NCBI RefSeq assembly: GCF_004614195.1
Contig: NZ_SPUM01000047.1
Location: 124,001-188,000, forward strand
Source: Massilia horti
GTDB lineage: Bacteria; Pseudomonadota; Gammaproteobacteria; Burkholderiales; Burkholderiaceae_D
DNA length: 64,000 bases
Reading direction: 5' to 3'
Shown here piece by piece: positions 50,049 through 59,317 of the stretch. The notes below the pieces were generated by a model. It was not told the DNA's origin, made no database searches, and saw nothing but the letters and a program-made list of their open reading frames with translations. The translations under genes were made by a program, and so were the position numbers. Each line of letters begins with the position of its first letter. Within the stretch, counting starts at the first letter, position 1.

Positions 50049-51322
50049 CGTCCTGGCATCGACCAGCTTGCAAGAACAAACAAGGTCAGCAGCACGGCGA
50101 CCGGCATCACCTGCACCCCGACCCGCAAGAATTGCAGGCGCCCGACCTTGATCCCCTCCTGCTGAAGCGCCGCCAGCCATAACACGGTCGACAGCGATCC
50201 TGGTACTGACAGGCTCGGCCCCAGGTCGATACCGACCAGGACACTGCCAGCCAGTTGCGGCGAAGCATGGACCAAACCCAGGACGGCGCCGGCGAAGAAC
50301 GCGACCGGCAAATTGTTTGCGAGGTTGACCGCCAGCGCGATCACGATACCGCTCATCCAGATACCGGCGACCGGTGACTTGATCAGCAGCTCATCGAGCC
50401 AATGCGCAAGCATCTGCGTCATGCCCGTCTTGGAAAGCCCCGCCACCAGTACGAACAGACCCGCCACCAGCGGCAGGATATTCCACGAAATGCCACGCAG
50501 CACCGGCCACGCCAGGCCTGGCTTGTGCAGCGCGACGACAACCAACACCCCCGCCCCGGCGATGCATGCTGGCCAGCCGAGACTCCTGCCCAGTGCGGAA
50601 GCAACGAGCAGCAGCACGGCCATGACAGCAATCCCAATCGCAACCAGCTTGCCCTCGGACGCCAATCGGGGGACTGGCACGTCACGGGACACGGGCTCCC
50701 GCAATTCCTTGCGTCGGGACCAATACAAGGCGGCAAACGTGGCAGCAATGGCCATGCACGAAGCAGGGCCGAAATGGCCGATCCACGACGCAAGGGATGG
50801 CATGCGTCCGTCATACACCACAAGATTTGCCGGATTCGAAATCAGCAACAGGAAACTGGCGGCGTTGGCGACGAGTGCGCACGCGTACAGGTGCGGCATC
50901 GGCTTACCCAGCCCCGCCTTGCGCCCGGCTGCCAACACTGCCGGCGTCAGCACGACCGCGGCGGTATCGTTGGACATGAAGGCTGTCACGGCGATGCCGA
51001 CCAGGTACACCAGGCAAAACAGGCGCCGCGACGACCCTTTGGCGGCGCGTACCGCCAGTGCCGCAATGTAATCGAACAGGCCGGAGGCGCGGGCAAGCTC
51101 CGCAATCAGCATCATCCCGACCAGGAAGAAATAGACCTCTTCTCCCTGGCCGGCGGCGGCAAGCGCTGCGCGCCACGTCAGTTGGCCGCTCAGGCAGAGC
51201 ACCACCGCGCCCACGACCACCCATACCGCTTCCGGCAGGTTGAAGGGCTTGGCGAGGATGCCCGCGACGGACAGTGCCGCCACCAACCAGATGAAATGTG
51301 GCGAGTACATTGGCGTTGCCAT
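50045..51322 (-). CDS. ArsB/NhaD (ion transporter superfamily) carrier
   Basis: 425 residues from ATG 51322. About 11 membrane segments. The conserved parts are EEVYFFLVGMMLIAELARASGLFDYIA, AFMSNDTAAVVLTPAVLAAGRKAG, NAASFLLLISNPANLVVYDG and AVNLANNLPVAFFAGAVLG; the repeated SND/SNP and NLANNLP motifs are those of ArsB, NhaD and related anion or sodium carriers. No arsenate reductase or ArsR is nearby, so arsenite export cannot be claimed. Confidence 0.82.
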   Translation of the reverse strand: MATPMYSPHFIWLVAALSVAGILAKPFNLPEAVWVVVGAVVLCLSGQLTWRAALAAAGQGEEVYFFLVGMMLIAELARASGLFDYIAALAVRAAKGSSRRLFCLVYLVGIAVTAFMSNDTAAVVLTPAVLAAGRKAGLGKPMPHLYACALVANAASFLLLISNPANLVVYDGRMPSLASWIGHFGPASCMAIAATFAALYWSRRKELREPVSRDVPVPRLASEGKLVAIGIAVMAVLLLVASALGRSLGWPACIAGAGVLVVVALHKPGLAWPVLRGISWNILPLVAGLFVLVAGLSKTGMTQMLAHWLDELLIKSPVAGIWMSGIVIALAVNLANNLPVAFFAGAVLGLVHASPQLAGSVLVGIDLGPSLSVPGSLSTVLWLAALQQEGIKVGRLQFLRVGVQVMPVAVLLTLFVLASWSMPGR

Positions 51323-51476
51323 GCATCGTGGGACGTGGAGCACGTCGCACAACCTTATCACTAGTCCGTACTTCCGGGCGCAACGCCGAACACATCGGAA
51401 GCGAGCGCGGCCAAACGCCGCCCGCCGCGTTCGTATAAGATGGCAGGATTCTTCTTGCAGCAACGCTCAACAAAAC

Positions 51477-52694
51477 ATGGCAGACAGCACATCGAACAAT
51501 CTTGACAGGCAGGCAGCACGCGCGCTGCAGGTAGCGCAGCGGGTACACGCAATCGAGCCATTCCGGGTGATGGAAATGCTCAAGGCCGCGGGCGAATTGA
51601 AGCGTTCCGGCATTGATGTGATCGGCATGAGCGTGGGCGAGCCCGATTTCACCGCGCCCGACATGGTTGCCGCCGCCGCGATGGACGCGATCCGCGCCGG
51701 CGCCACCCAGTACACCGACGCGCTCGGCCTGCCCGCTCTGCGCGAAGCGATCGCCTCTCATTACCAGCGCGCCTGCGGCCTGGCCGTCGATCCGCGCCGC
51801 GTGGTGGTCACCGCCGGCGCCTCGGCCGGGCTGCTGCTGGCCTGCGCGGCGCTGGTGGCGGAAGGCGACCAGGTGCTGATGCCCGATCCCTGCTACCCGT
51901 GCAACCGCCATTTCGTTTCCGCGTTTGGCGGCGCGCCGGTGCTGGTGCCATCATCCAGCGAAGAACGCTACCAGCTGACCGCGGACCATGTCGCCGCCAA
52001 CTGGAACGAACGCACTCGGGGCGTGATCGTGGCCTCGCCTTCCAACCCGACCGGCACGACGATGACGGTGCAGCAGCTGCAGGGCATGCTGGCCGCGGTC
52101 CGCGCGCGCGGCGGCTTTGCCATCGTGGACGAGATCTACCAGGGCCTGTCGTACGACAGTGCGCCGGCGAGCGCCCTCGCCTTCGACGACGGCGTCATCA
52201 CCGTCAACAGCTTCTCCAAGTATTTCAGCATGACCGGCTGGCGCCTGGGCTGGCTGGTGGTCCCGGAAGCGCTGGTGCCGGTGTTCGAAAAACTGGCCCA
52301 GAACCTGTTCATCTGTCCTTCGACCATTGCACAGCATGCGGCGCTCGCGTGCTTCCGCGACGATGCTATCGAGGTCTACGAACAGCGCCGCCTGGAATTC
52401 AAGCGCCGTCGCGACTTCCTCGTGCCGCAACTGCGTGAGCTGGGCTTTTCGGTGCCGGTGATGCCGGACGGCGCGTTCTACGTGTATGCCGACATCAGCC
52501 AGGTCGCCCATCCGGCAAGCGGAGACAGCGCCGCCTTCAGCATGGCCGTGCTCAATCAGGCCCACGTGGCGATCGTTCCCGGCGACGACTTCGGCTTTGC
52601 GGCACCGACACGCCATGTGCGCCTGTCGTACGCCACTGCCTACCAACGGCTGGAGGAAGCGGTGGCGCGGCTGGCGCGCATTGTCGGCGACTGA
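51477..52694 (+). CDS. PLP-dependent class I/II aminotransferase
   Basis: 405 residues from ATG 51477 (MADSTSNNLDRQAARALQVA). Fold type I. The PLP lysine is Lys248 in NSFSKYFSMTGWRLGW; Asn190 (SPSNPTGT), Asp218 and Tyr221 (IVDEIYQG) contact the cofactor. It is like the aspartate or branched-chain-acting aminotransferases annotated as 'pyridoxal phosphate-dependent aminotransferase'. The substrate is unknown. It is convergent with the second MetAP gene. Confidence 0.92.
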   Translation: MADSTSNNLDRQAARALQVAQRVHAIEPFRVMEMLKAAGELKRSGIDVIGMSVGEPDFTAPDMVAAAAMDAIRAGATQYTDALGLPALREAIASHYQRACGLAVDPRRVVVTAGASAGLLLACAALVAEGDQVLMPDPCYPCNRHFVSAFGGAPVLVPSSSEERYQLTADHVAANWNERTRGVIVASPSNPTGTTMTVQQLQGMLAAVRARGGFAIVDEIYQGLSYDSAPASALAFDDGVITVNSFSKYFSMTGWRLGWLVVPEALVPVFEKLAQNLFICPSTIAQHAALACFRDDAIEVYEQRRLEFKRRRDFLVPQLRELGFSVPVMPDGAFYVYADISQVAHPASGDSAAFSMAVLNQAHVAIVPGDDFGFAAPTRHVRLSYATAYQRLEEAVARLARIVGD

Positions 52695-52705
52695 TTGCGG
52701 CCCAC

Positions 52706-53473
52706 TCAGTTCAACATCTTTTCCTCGGGGCGCAACGTTAAGACCCGCACGCCGTTTCGGGTCACGGCGACGGTATGCTCGAATTGCGCGGACAGTTGCC
52801 CATCGCGCGTGACGACTGTCCAGCCATCTTCTTCAGTCCGAACGGCACGGCGTCCTTGGTTAATCATCGGTTCGATGGTGAATACCATTCCTTCCCGCAG
52901 CACCAGACCCGTTTGCGGCTTTCCCCAATGCAGCACTTGGGGAGGCTCGTGCATTTCACGCCCAATGCCATGCCCGCAATATTCCCTCACGACTGAATAA
53001 CCGTTTCTCCGAGCGTGCCGCTCGATGGCATGCCCCACATCGCCAAGTGTGGCGCCTGGACGAACGGCCTTGATGCCTTTCCACATCGCCTCGTAGGTCA
53101 CTTGCACGAGTCGTTTAGCCAGCGGCGCTACCTCGCCAACAAGGTAGGTTTTGCTGGAATCAGCGATATAGCCATTTTTCTCTAACGTGATATCGAAATT
53201 AACGATATCCCCGCTTCGCAAGATATCTGTCGTGGATGGAACACCATGGCAAACCACGTTGTTGCGAGAGGAGTTAAGTGCGTAGGTATACCCGTACTGC
53301 CCTTTGCTTGCTGGGCGTGCATTGAGTGTCTTGACGATCAGGTCATCGACCAGATTGTTAATCTGCATGGTGGACATGCCGATCAAGTTCAACCGATCCA
53401 AATGGCCAAACACATCCGCCAGCAACTTGCCTGATTCCGCCAGCAATGCGATTTCTGCTGGTCGCTTGGTCAC
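52706..53473 (-). CDS. second type I methionine aminopeptidase, coupled to ParD-like gene
   Basis: 255 residues from GTG 53473. Metal ligands Asp94, Asp105, His168, Glu201 and Glu232, and His76, are all conserved, so it should be active. It differs markedly from the housekeeping copy at 41832 and lacks its proline-rich tail. The GTG overlaps the stop of the ParD-like gene (GTGA), with AGGGTGG upstream, which shows translational coupling. Parts of the gene (about 53130-53240) are more AT-rich than neighbours, suggesting transfer. It may be the effector of a toxin-antitoxin-like pair or simply an accessory enzyme; the sequence does not decide. Confidence 0.9.
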   Translation of the reverse strand: MTKRPAEIALLAESGKLLADVFGHLDRLNLIGMSTMQINNLVDDLIVKTLNARPASKGQYGYTYALNSSRNNVVCHGVPSTTDILRSGDIVNFDITLEKNGYIADSSKTYLVGEVAPLAKRLVQVTYEAMWKGIKAVRPGATLGDVGHAIERHARRNGYSVVREYCGHGIGREMHEPPQVLHWGKPQTGLVLREGMVFTIEPMINQGRRAVRTEEDGWTVVTRDGQLSAQFEHTVAVTRNGVRVLTLRPEEKMLN

Positions 53474-53682
53474 GTCGAAGCCACCCTGACAGCTTGCGGC
53501 ACAACGCCCGCGGCTCGCAATTCCCGGGCGACGATCTCGTTGAAACTCTGCGTCGGATTCAGTTCGCACAACATGCCAATCTTGATCCAGAAGGCCGCTT
53601 GCGCATTGATCGACCGGCACGACACCGCGCTCGCTTTGCGGATTTGATCGTGCAAATCTTCATCGATGTTCACGATGCCCAT
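53470..53682 (-). CDS. ParD-like antitoxin-family protein
   Basis: 70 residues from ATG 53682 after AAGGAGAG. The sequence MGIVNIDEDLHDQIRKASAV, CRSINAQAAFWIKIGMLCELNPT, FNEIVARELRAAGV fits the small family called 'ParD-like antitoxin of type II toxin-antitoxin system' (Pfam PF11903 from memory): a ribbon-helix-helix N-terminal half and a helical tail. It is coupled to the MetAP gene by a GTGA overlap. A perfect palindrome over its own promoter (53694-53719) suggests it represses itself. Confidence 0.8.
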   Translation of the reverse strand: MGIVNIDEDLHDQIRKASAVSCRSINAQAAFWIKIGMLCELNPTQSFNEIVARELRAAGVVPQAVRVAST

Positions 53683-53693
53683 GCCACTCTCCT

Positions 53694-53719
53694 TATATGA
53701 TTCATATACGAATCATATA
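53694..53719. promoter_or_regulatory. palindromic operator of the ParD-like/MetAP operon
   Basis: Perfect inverted repeat TATATGATTC-ATATAC-GAATCATATA, with 10 bp arms, 11 bp upstream of the ParD-like ATG and overlapping its -10 box. A ribbon-helix-helix dimer pair could bind here. Binding is inferred. Confidence 0.75.
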
Positions 53720-53741
53720 TTGTTTCTCCGATGAAGTGCAA
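53712..53741 (-). promoter_or_regulatory. promoter of the ParD-like/MetAP operon
   Basis: Minus-strand -35 TTGCAC (53736-53741), 18 bp spacer, -10 TATGAT (53712-53717). The -10 lies inside the right arm of the palindrome. Confidence 0.6.
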
Positions 53742-53913
53742 GAGGAAGATCAAGGCCGAGTACAACCGGTTTAGGCCGCGTACTACGCCGGCGCTCAGTA
53801 TGGCCGGGGCGACGCAGGAGGTATGCGGCGATGCCATTCTCATAGTCTTGAAGAAAATCAAGAACGGCCGTGGTAGCATCACTCGTTGCCAAGCTCATCC
53901 ATATGCAGAATCC

Positions 53914-55542
53914 ATGTCCCATTCCCGCCGTCTCCTGCCATCCACCCTCCTCGCTCTAACGATTCTCAGCCACACCGCACTCGCGCACAGCCAGCCTGTA
54001 GTCACCGAGGCGCCGCTGCGCGCGCATCTGGCGTTTCTCGCGGACGACCTGCTGGAAGGCCGCGGCACCGGCCAGCGCGGCGGCGAGCTGGCGGTGCGCT
54101 ACCTCGAGACCCAGGCTGCGGCGATGGGCCTCAAGCCGGCCAGCGGCAACAGCTACCGGCAGCCGGTGAAATTGGTCGGTCAAAAGACCCTGCCAGGCAG
54201 CGTGCTGCGCTTTGCGGCCGGCTCCAAGACGCTCGCCCCGCAACTTGGTACCGACGTCGTGTTCGCCAATGCCAACGGCAAGACCGAGACCCGACTGGAC
54301 GCGCCGGTCGTCTTCGTCGGCTACGGAATTCATGCCGAGGACGAGAACTGGAACGACTTCGCGGGCGTCGACGTCAAGGGCAAGGTCCTGATCGCGATGG
54401 TCAACGATCCCCAGCCCACCGCAGCCGAACCGAATCGCTTTGGCGGCAAGTCGCTTACCTGGTATGGCCGCTGGACCTACAAGTTCGAGGAAGCGGTGCG
54501 CCAGGGAGCCGCTGGCATCCTGCTGATCCACACGGATGCTTCCGCCAGCTATCCATGGAGCGTGCCGGCCAATAGCTTTTCGCACGAACAGTTCCATCTG
54601 GCCGGGCCTGGCAATGCGCTGCAGGGATGGATTTCGGAGGACAGCGCGCGCGCACTGTTCGCAGCGGGTGGCCACGACCTGGATGCATTACGCGCCGCAG
54701 CCGAGGTGCGCGGCTTTAAGCCGATCGATCTTGGCGCGACTGTCCACGCGGAGGTTGCCAGCGCGGTGCGCGAGATCACCGAATTTAACGTGGCCGGGAT
54801 CGTGCCGGGAACCGACCCCAAGCTGCGCGACGAAGCGGTGATCTACTCGGCGCACTGGGACCATTTTGGAATCGACGCAGGCAACGGCAAGCCGGACCAC
54901 ATCTGGAACGGCGCGATCGACAATGCCTCCGGCAGCGCAGCGCTGCTGGCGATGGCGCAGGCGGCCAGCGCTCATCCGGCGCGCCGTACCCAGATTTTCC
55001 TGTGGCCGGCAGCCGAGGAACAGGGCCTGCTGGGCAGCGCTGCTTACGTGCGCGCCCCGCTTTGGCCCCTGGCGAAGACCGCCGCCGATCTGAACCTGGA
55101 CAGCATGAACTTCGTCGGCAAGACGCGCGACATTGGTGTGCACGGCAGCGAACGCAGCTCGCTGTACAAGACTGCCGCGCAGGTGGCCGGGTCGATGGGC
55201 ATGCGCCTGGCGCCGCCCGTGCCGGACCTGGGCGGAGCCTACTTCCGCGCCGACCACTTCAACTTCGCCAAGGCCGGCGTCCCAGCGTTCAATGTCGGCT
55301 CGGCCGTGTTCTCGGGCGACGGCAGCTTCGAGTTTGCGCACGACCAGGCAGCATCCAGCGCCGCGATGATCGGCTACACCAAGCGCTACCACCAGACTAG
55401 CGACGAGTACAACCCGGCCTGGGACTTGTCGGGCATGGTGCAGCAGGCGCAGTTCACGCTGAACCTGGGGTATGCGGTGGCCAATGCGCCACGTATGCCG
55501 ACCTGGAACGCGAACGAGGCGTTCGCCAGGGTCAAGCGCTGA
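53914..55542 (+). CDS. secreted M28-family zinc peptidase
   Basis: 542 residues from ATG 53914 (MSHSRRLLPSTLLALTILSHTALAHS), a clear signal peptide. A PA insert domain (about 120-240, with GVDVKGKVLIAMVNDPQ) precedes the catalytic domain. Zinc ligands appear as SAHWDHFG, GAIDNASGSAALLAMA, AAEEQGLLGS, LNLDSMN and RYHQTSDEY. It should be an exported aminopeptidase. It shares orientation and a 68 bp gap with the DUF885 gene, probably an operon for peptide use. Confidence 0.92.
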   Translation: MSHSRRLLPSTLLALTILSHTALAHSQPVVTEAPLRAHLAFLADDLLEGRGTGQRGGELAVRYLETQAAAMGLKPASGNSYRQPVKLVGQKTLPGSVLRFAAGSKTLAPQLGTDVVFANANGKTETRLDAPVVFVGYGIHAEDENWNDFAGVDVKGKVLIAMVNDPQPTAAEPNRFGGKSLTWYGRWTYKFEEAVRQGAAGILLIHTDASASYPWSVPANSFSHEQFHLAGPGNALQGWISEDSARALFAAGGHDLDALRAAAEVRGFKPIDLGATVHAEVASAVREITEFNVAGIVPGTDPKLRDEAVIYSAHWDHFGIDAGNGKPDHIWNGAIDNASGSAALLAMAQAASAHPARRTQIFLWPAAEEQGLLGSAAYVRAPLWPLAKTAADLNLDSMNFVGKTRDIGVHGSERSSLYKTAAQVAGSMGMRLAPPVPDLGGAYFRADHFNFAKAGVPAFNVGSAVFSGDGSFEFAHDQAASSAAMIGYTKRYHQTSDEYNPAWDLSGMVQQAQFTLNLGYAVANAPRMPTWNANEAFARVKR

Positions 55543-55610
55543 CCGATCGCACGCCCCAACCAGCAGATCCCCCATCGACAACCAAACCTCAACCAGGAAC
55601 GAGAACAACG

Positions 55611-57371
55611 ATGAAGAAAAAGATCATTCTCACGACCGCGCTGGGACTGGCGCTGACAGCATCGGCCATCGCAGGCACCCCGGCCAGCGGCACCGCCGAC
55701 CAGCGATTCAAGGCCATCTACAACACGGAATGGAAGTGGCGCGTCGCCCAGAACCTGGCCGCGGATGAGGACAATCGCGATACCGTGCGCGCGGTACTGC
55801 CGCGCGCCGACGCCAAGACCCAGCAGCAGCGCCTGGCCTATTGGCAGGGCGTGATGAAGCAGCTCGACACGCTCGATCCGTCCGCGCTTTCGCCCGCCGA
55901 GCGCGTCGACCATGACGTCTACCGCGCGCAGATCGCGGCATTCATCGAAGCCCTGCGCTTCAAAGAGTACGAGCAGCCGGTCAATGCCGACAGCGCCTTC
56001 TGGACCAACGTAACCTATACGCCGCGCCGCACTTTCAAGACTGCCGCCGACTACCATAACTTCATTCGTCAGATGGGCGAGCTGCCGCGCTACTTTGAAG
56101 AGGAAACCGCCAACATGCGCGCTGGCCTCGCGCGCGGCTTCACTCCGCCGAAGGTGACGCTCACAGGCCGCGACGCCTCGCTCGCATCGGTGGCCGAAGC
56201 GAAGGCGCCCGAGGATACGATCTTCTACCAGCCGTTCAAGTCCATGCCGGCCAGTATTCCCGCCGCCGAGCAGGCCGCCCTCCGTGCCCAGGCCGCGCAA
56301 ACGATCCGCACCGCGGTGCAGCCAGCATATGCCGCGGTGCTTCAGTTCTTCCGCACTGAATACGTGCCCCACGCACGCGAGTCGCTGGCGGCCGAGAGCC
56401 TGCCGGACGGGAAAGCCTACTACCAGTCGAAGATCGTGGAATACACCACGACGCACCTCACCGCCGAGCAGATCCACGAGATCGGCCTGTCCGAAATGGC
56501 CAAGATCCGCACCGAGATGCAGCAGACGATGAAGGATGCCGGCTTCACCGGCGACCTGCCAGCGTTCCTGCACTTCCTGCGCACCGATCCGCGCTTTTAC
56601 GCCAAGACGCCACAGGAGCTGCTGATGCACGCCGCGTGGGTGGCCAAAAAATTCGACGCCAAGGCAGAACGGTACTTTGGCTACCTGCCGCGCCGGCGCT
56701 TTGCGATCGTTCCGGTGCCAGACGACCAGGCGCCCTACTACACCGCTGGCCGCGGCGGCCCGGGCGTCTACCTGGTCAACACCTACAACCTGCCGGCGCG
56801 CGCTCTCTACAGCCTGCCCGCGCTGACCTTGCACGAGTCCGCACCCGGCCACGCGTTCCAGATGCCGGTGGCGATGGAGCAAAAAGGCGTTCCGCCGTTC
56901 AGGCGCGCCTACATCTCCGCCTTTGGCGAAGGCTGGGCACTCTACTCTGAACGCCTGGGCAGCGAAATGGGCATCTACGAGACGCCTTACGAAACGTTCG
57001 GCATGCTGAGCTACCAGGCGTGGCGTGCGGCGCGGCTGGTGGTCGACACCGGCATTCATGCCAAGGGCTGGACGCGCGAACAGGCGCAGGCCTACATGCA
57101 CGAGAACACGGCGCTGGCGGAGCACGAGATCGAGACCGAGGTGGACCGCTACATCTCCTGGCCCGGCCAGGCGCTGTCGTACTACCTAGGCGAGATGGCG
57201 ATCATGGCCGCGCGCAAAAAGGCCGAGGCGGCGCTTGGCGCACGGTTTGACATCCGCGCCTTCCACGACACCGTCCTGCAATTGGGATCGGTGCCGCTGC
57301 CCGTGCTCGAGGCGCGCATCGACCGCTTCATTGCCGAAGGAGGAAAAAGCCCTTACCCTCAAACCCTTTAG
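55611..57371 (+). CDS. secreted DUF885-family zinc metallopeptidase-like protein
   Basis: 586 residues with signal peptide MKKKIILTTALGLALTASAIAG. The DUF885 zinc-type motif HESAPGH is at 408-414 and a downstream EGWALYSERL holds the likely third ligand Glu. The family is related to thermolysin-like carboxypeptidases, but most members are uncharacterised. The length is normal. Placed after an M28 aminopeptidase, it probably takes part in extracellular or periplasmic protein digestion. Confidence 0.88.
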   Translation: MKKKIILTTALGLALTASAIAGTPASGTADQRFKAIYNTEWKWRVAQNLAADEDNRDTVRAVLPRADAKTQQQRLAYWQGVMKQLDTLDPSALSPAERVDHDVYRAQIAAFIEALRFKEYEQPVNADSAFWTNVTYTPRRTFKTAADYHNFIRQMGELPRYFEEETANMRAGLARGFTPPKVTLTGRDASLASVAEAKAPEDTIFYQPFKSMPASIPAAEQAALRAQAAQTIRTAVQPAYAAVLQFFRTEYVPHARESLAAESLPDGKAYYQSKIVEYTTTHLTAEQIHEIGLSEMAKIRTEMQQTMKDAGFTGDLPAFLHFLRTDPRFYAKTPQELLMHAAWVAKKFDAKAERYFGYLPRRRFAIVPVPDDQAPYYTAGRGGPGVYLVNTYNLPARALYSLPALTLHESAPGHAFQMPVAMEQKGVPPFRRAYISAFGEGWALYSERLGSEMGIYETPYETFGMLSYQAWRAARLVVDTGIHAKGWTREQAQAYMHENTALAEHEIETEVDRYISWPGQALSYYLGEMAIMAARKKAEAALGARFDIRAFHDTVLQLGSVPLPVLEARIDRFIAEGGKSPYPQTL

Positions 57372-57379
57372 GCTGGGTG

Positions 57380-57472
57380 CGTAGGGTGCGCACCAGTGCG
57401 CACGCGGTACGTGTGCGTACCGGCGCCAACGACATTCAACCGTACCGCGTGCGCACAGGTGCGCACCCTACG
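57380..57472. repeat. GTAGGGTGCGCAC palindromic repeat, copy 4 (complete)
   Basis: Left arm CGTAGGGTGCGCACCAG-TGCGCACGCGGT and right arm ACCGCGTGCGCACAGG-TGCGCACCCTACG, inverted around a 35 bp centre. It lies 9 bp after the DUF885 stop. Confidence 0.9.
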
Positions 57473-57615
57473 GCATGCCGGCGCCATGCGGGGAACAGAA
57501 CAACCTCTGAAGCGAGCATCTGCGCTCTCTGCTAAACTCGTAAAAGCCTGATTACTTCCGATCACCGGCATCACCGGGGGCAGGACAACACCCGGCGCAT
57601 TCTGGAGATCCGTTT

Positions 57616-58533
57616 TTGAAGAACACCTGGCTTGGCATTGGCTGCGGCATCGTCGCAGGCGCCATGTGGGGGCTGGTATTCCTGGCCCCCGAACTTGCGC
57701 ACGGCTTTGCGCCGCTCCAGCTGTCGGCTGGACGCTACCTTGCGTACGGCCTGGTCGCAGCGGCCCTGATCATCCCTTCGTGGCGCCGGCTCGCAGCCAG
57801 CTTGACCTGGACCGAATGGCGCGCCCTCGCCTGGCTCAGCCTGTGGGGGAACATCCTGTATTTTGTCCTGCTCGCGCACGCGGTGCAGACCGGCGGCATC
57901 GCAATGACCTCGCTGATCGTCGGCCTGCTGCCGGTGACCGTCACCCTGGTCGGCAGCCGCGAGCGCGATGCGGTGCCGTTCAAGCACCTGCTGCCGTCGC
58001 TGCTGTTCAGTAGCGCAGGGCTGGTGTGCATCGGCTGGCAGTCACTGCGCACCGCGGGTAACGGCTCGCTTGAAGGCATGCTGTGCGCGGCCGGCGCGCT
58101 GGTGTCCTGGACCATCTACGCGGTGCAGAACAGCCGCTGGCTGACACGGCTGCATCACGTTTCCGCACACGACTGGAGCCTGCTGACAGGCGTGGTGACC
58201 GGCGCCCAGGCGATTCTGCTCGCGGTGCCAGCCTTTATCTTCCTGCCCAATGCGCACGCGGACGCCGACTGGCTCTATTTCGGCGCCATCGTGACCGGCG
58301 TCGCGATCTGCGCCTCGGTGCTCGGCAACGCGTTCTGGAATCGCGCCAGTCGTCTGCTGCCGCTGACGATGATGGGTCAGATGATCCTGTTCGAGACGCT
58401 GTTCGCCCTGCTCTATGCGTTCATCTGGGAGAAGCGCCTGCCCACTGCACTGGAAACCGCCGCGATGGTTTTGCTGGTTGCCGGCGTTCTGTCATGCACA
58501 GCGGCGCACCGTAATCCGCAGCACGCCAACTGA
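57616..58533 (+). CDS. EamA/DMT-family transporter
   Basis: 305 residues from TTG 57616, eight bases after GGAG; no ATG fits. Ten membrane helices in two EamA repeats: the first starts WLGIGCGIVAGAMWGLVFLAPELA, the second at about GMLCAAGALVSWTIYAVQNSRWL. It is an inner-membrane exporter of small metabolites; the substrate is unknown. Confidence 0.87.
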   Translation: MKNTWLGIGCGIVAGAMWGLVFLAPELAHGFAPLQLSAGRYLAYGLVAAALIIPSWRRLAASLTWTEWRALAWLSLWGNILYFVLLAHAVQTGGIAMTSLIVGLLPVTVTLVGSRERDAVPFKHLLPSLLFSSAGLVCIGWQSLRTAGNGSLEGMLCAAGALVSWTIYAVQNSRWLTRLHHVSAHDWSLLTGVVTGAQAILLAVPAFIFLPNAHADADWLYFGAIVTGVAICASVLGNAFWNRASRLLPLTMMGQMILFETLFALLYAFIWEKRLPTALETAAMVLLVAGVLSCTAAHRNPQHAN

Positions 58534-58622
58534 GCAAACTAAGAACGCCAGTAAGGCCAAACAGATGAGCGGGCTTTGAAGCGCACGGCAAGCAGGGTTT
58601 GTTGGGCGCTCTAAAGCGCCGC

Positions 58623-59309
58623 CTAAAACAATGAATCGGAAGCGGGTTGCGTCTTTGAAGCCCGAGGCGCTTTTGGCGCGACCCAGGCCTTCATCGACTC
58701 GGCCGGATAATGACGGAGAAAACTACGGGCCATTTCCGTATCTTTGCAGGACAGCCACGCATCCAGATCGTCGTGTGGAAGTATGACGAGCGACCGTTTT
58801 TCATCCCCTGGCTTGTGAAAGCGCAGCATCAGCGGATGGTCGTCGGCATTAATCGTTATTTGGGTAAATGACGTCTGCACCTTGCCATCCGCCTGCTGCC
58901 ATTCGCGCCACAGGCCGGCGACCAGGAACACCGATTCATCCTGCATGCCAATGCCGAAACGTTCGGCACGTCCGCTTTCGTAGCAAGGTTCGTAAAAACA
59001 GGTCATCGGCACGGCGCACAGCTGCAATTTGCGCCACGCCGGCGCAAACGAGCGCTTTTCGCCGATCGATTCGGCGCGTGCGTTCATGGTGTCGAATACT
59101 TTAACGCCGGGCGGAATATGATTACGCGGCACCATGCCATAGCTTGCCAGGCATAGCTCGCGCTGGCCGTCGCTGCCGCCGCGCAGGATCGGGGCCTGGT
59201 AGTCTTTCCAGGTTTCCGTTGGCCAGTCCCAGTCCTTGTAGAGGTCTACCAGGACGCCGAGTACGGCATCGAGCTGTTCGGGCAGGGGTGGACGAAAGTT
59301 AACGCACAT
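58623..59309 (-). CDS. SRAP-family DNA-protein crosslink protein (YedK/HMCES-like)
   Basis: 228 residues. Starts MCVNF, so removal of Met exposes Cys2, the residue that crosslinks to abasic sites in SRAP proteins. Asn76 and Arg78 (TMNARAES), Glu107 (CFYEP) and His158 (ADDHPLMLRF) match the active site. It shields abasic sites in single-stranded DNA. The family's usual CF(Y)EW is FYEPCY here. No LexA-type site could be identified. Confidence 0.9.
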   Translation of the reverse strand: MCVNFRPPLPEQLDAVLGVLVDLYKDWDWPTETWKDYQAPILRGGSDGQRELCLASYGMVPRNHIPPGVKVFDTMNARAESIGEKRSFAPAWRKLQLCAVPMTCFYEPCYESGRAERFGIGMQDESVFLVAGLWREWQQADGKVQTSFTQITINADDHPLMLRFHKPGDEKRSLVILPHDDLDAWLSCKDTEMARSFLRHYPAESMKAWVAPKAPRASKTQPASDSLF

Positions 59310-59317
59310 GGTTGGAA

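Noticed and set aside
53670-53922. Short leftward frames upstream of the ParD-like gene
   Set aside because: They overlap the operator, the promoter and the start of the M28 peptidase gene and show no recognisable domain.
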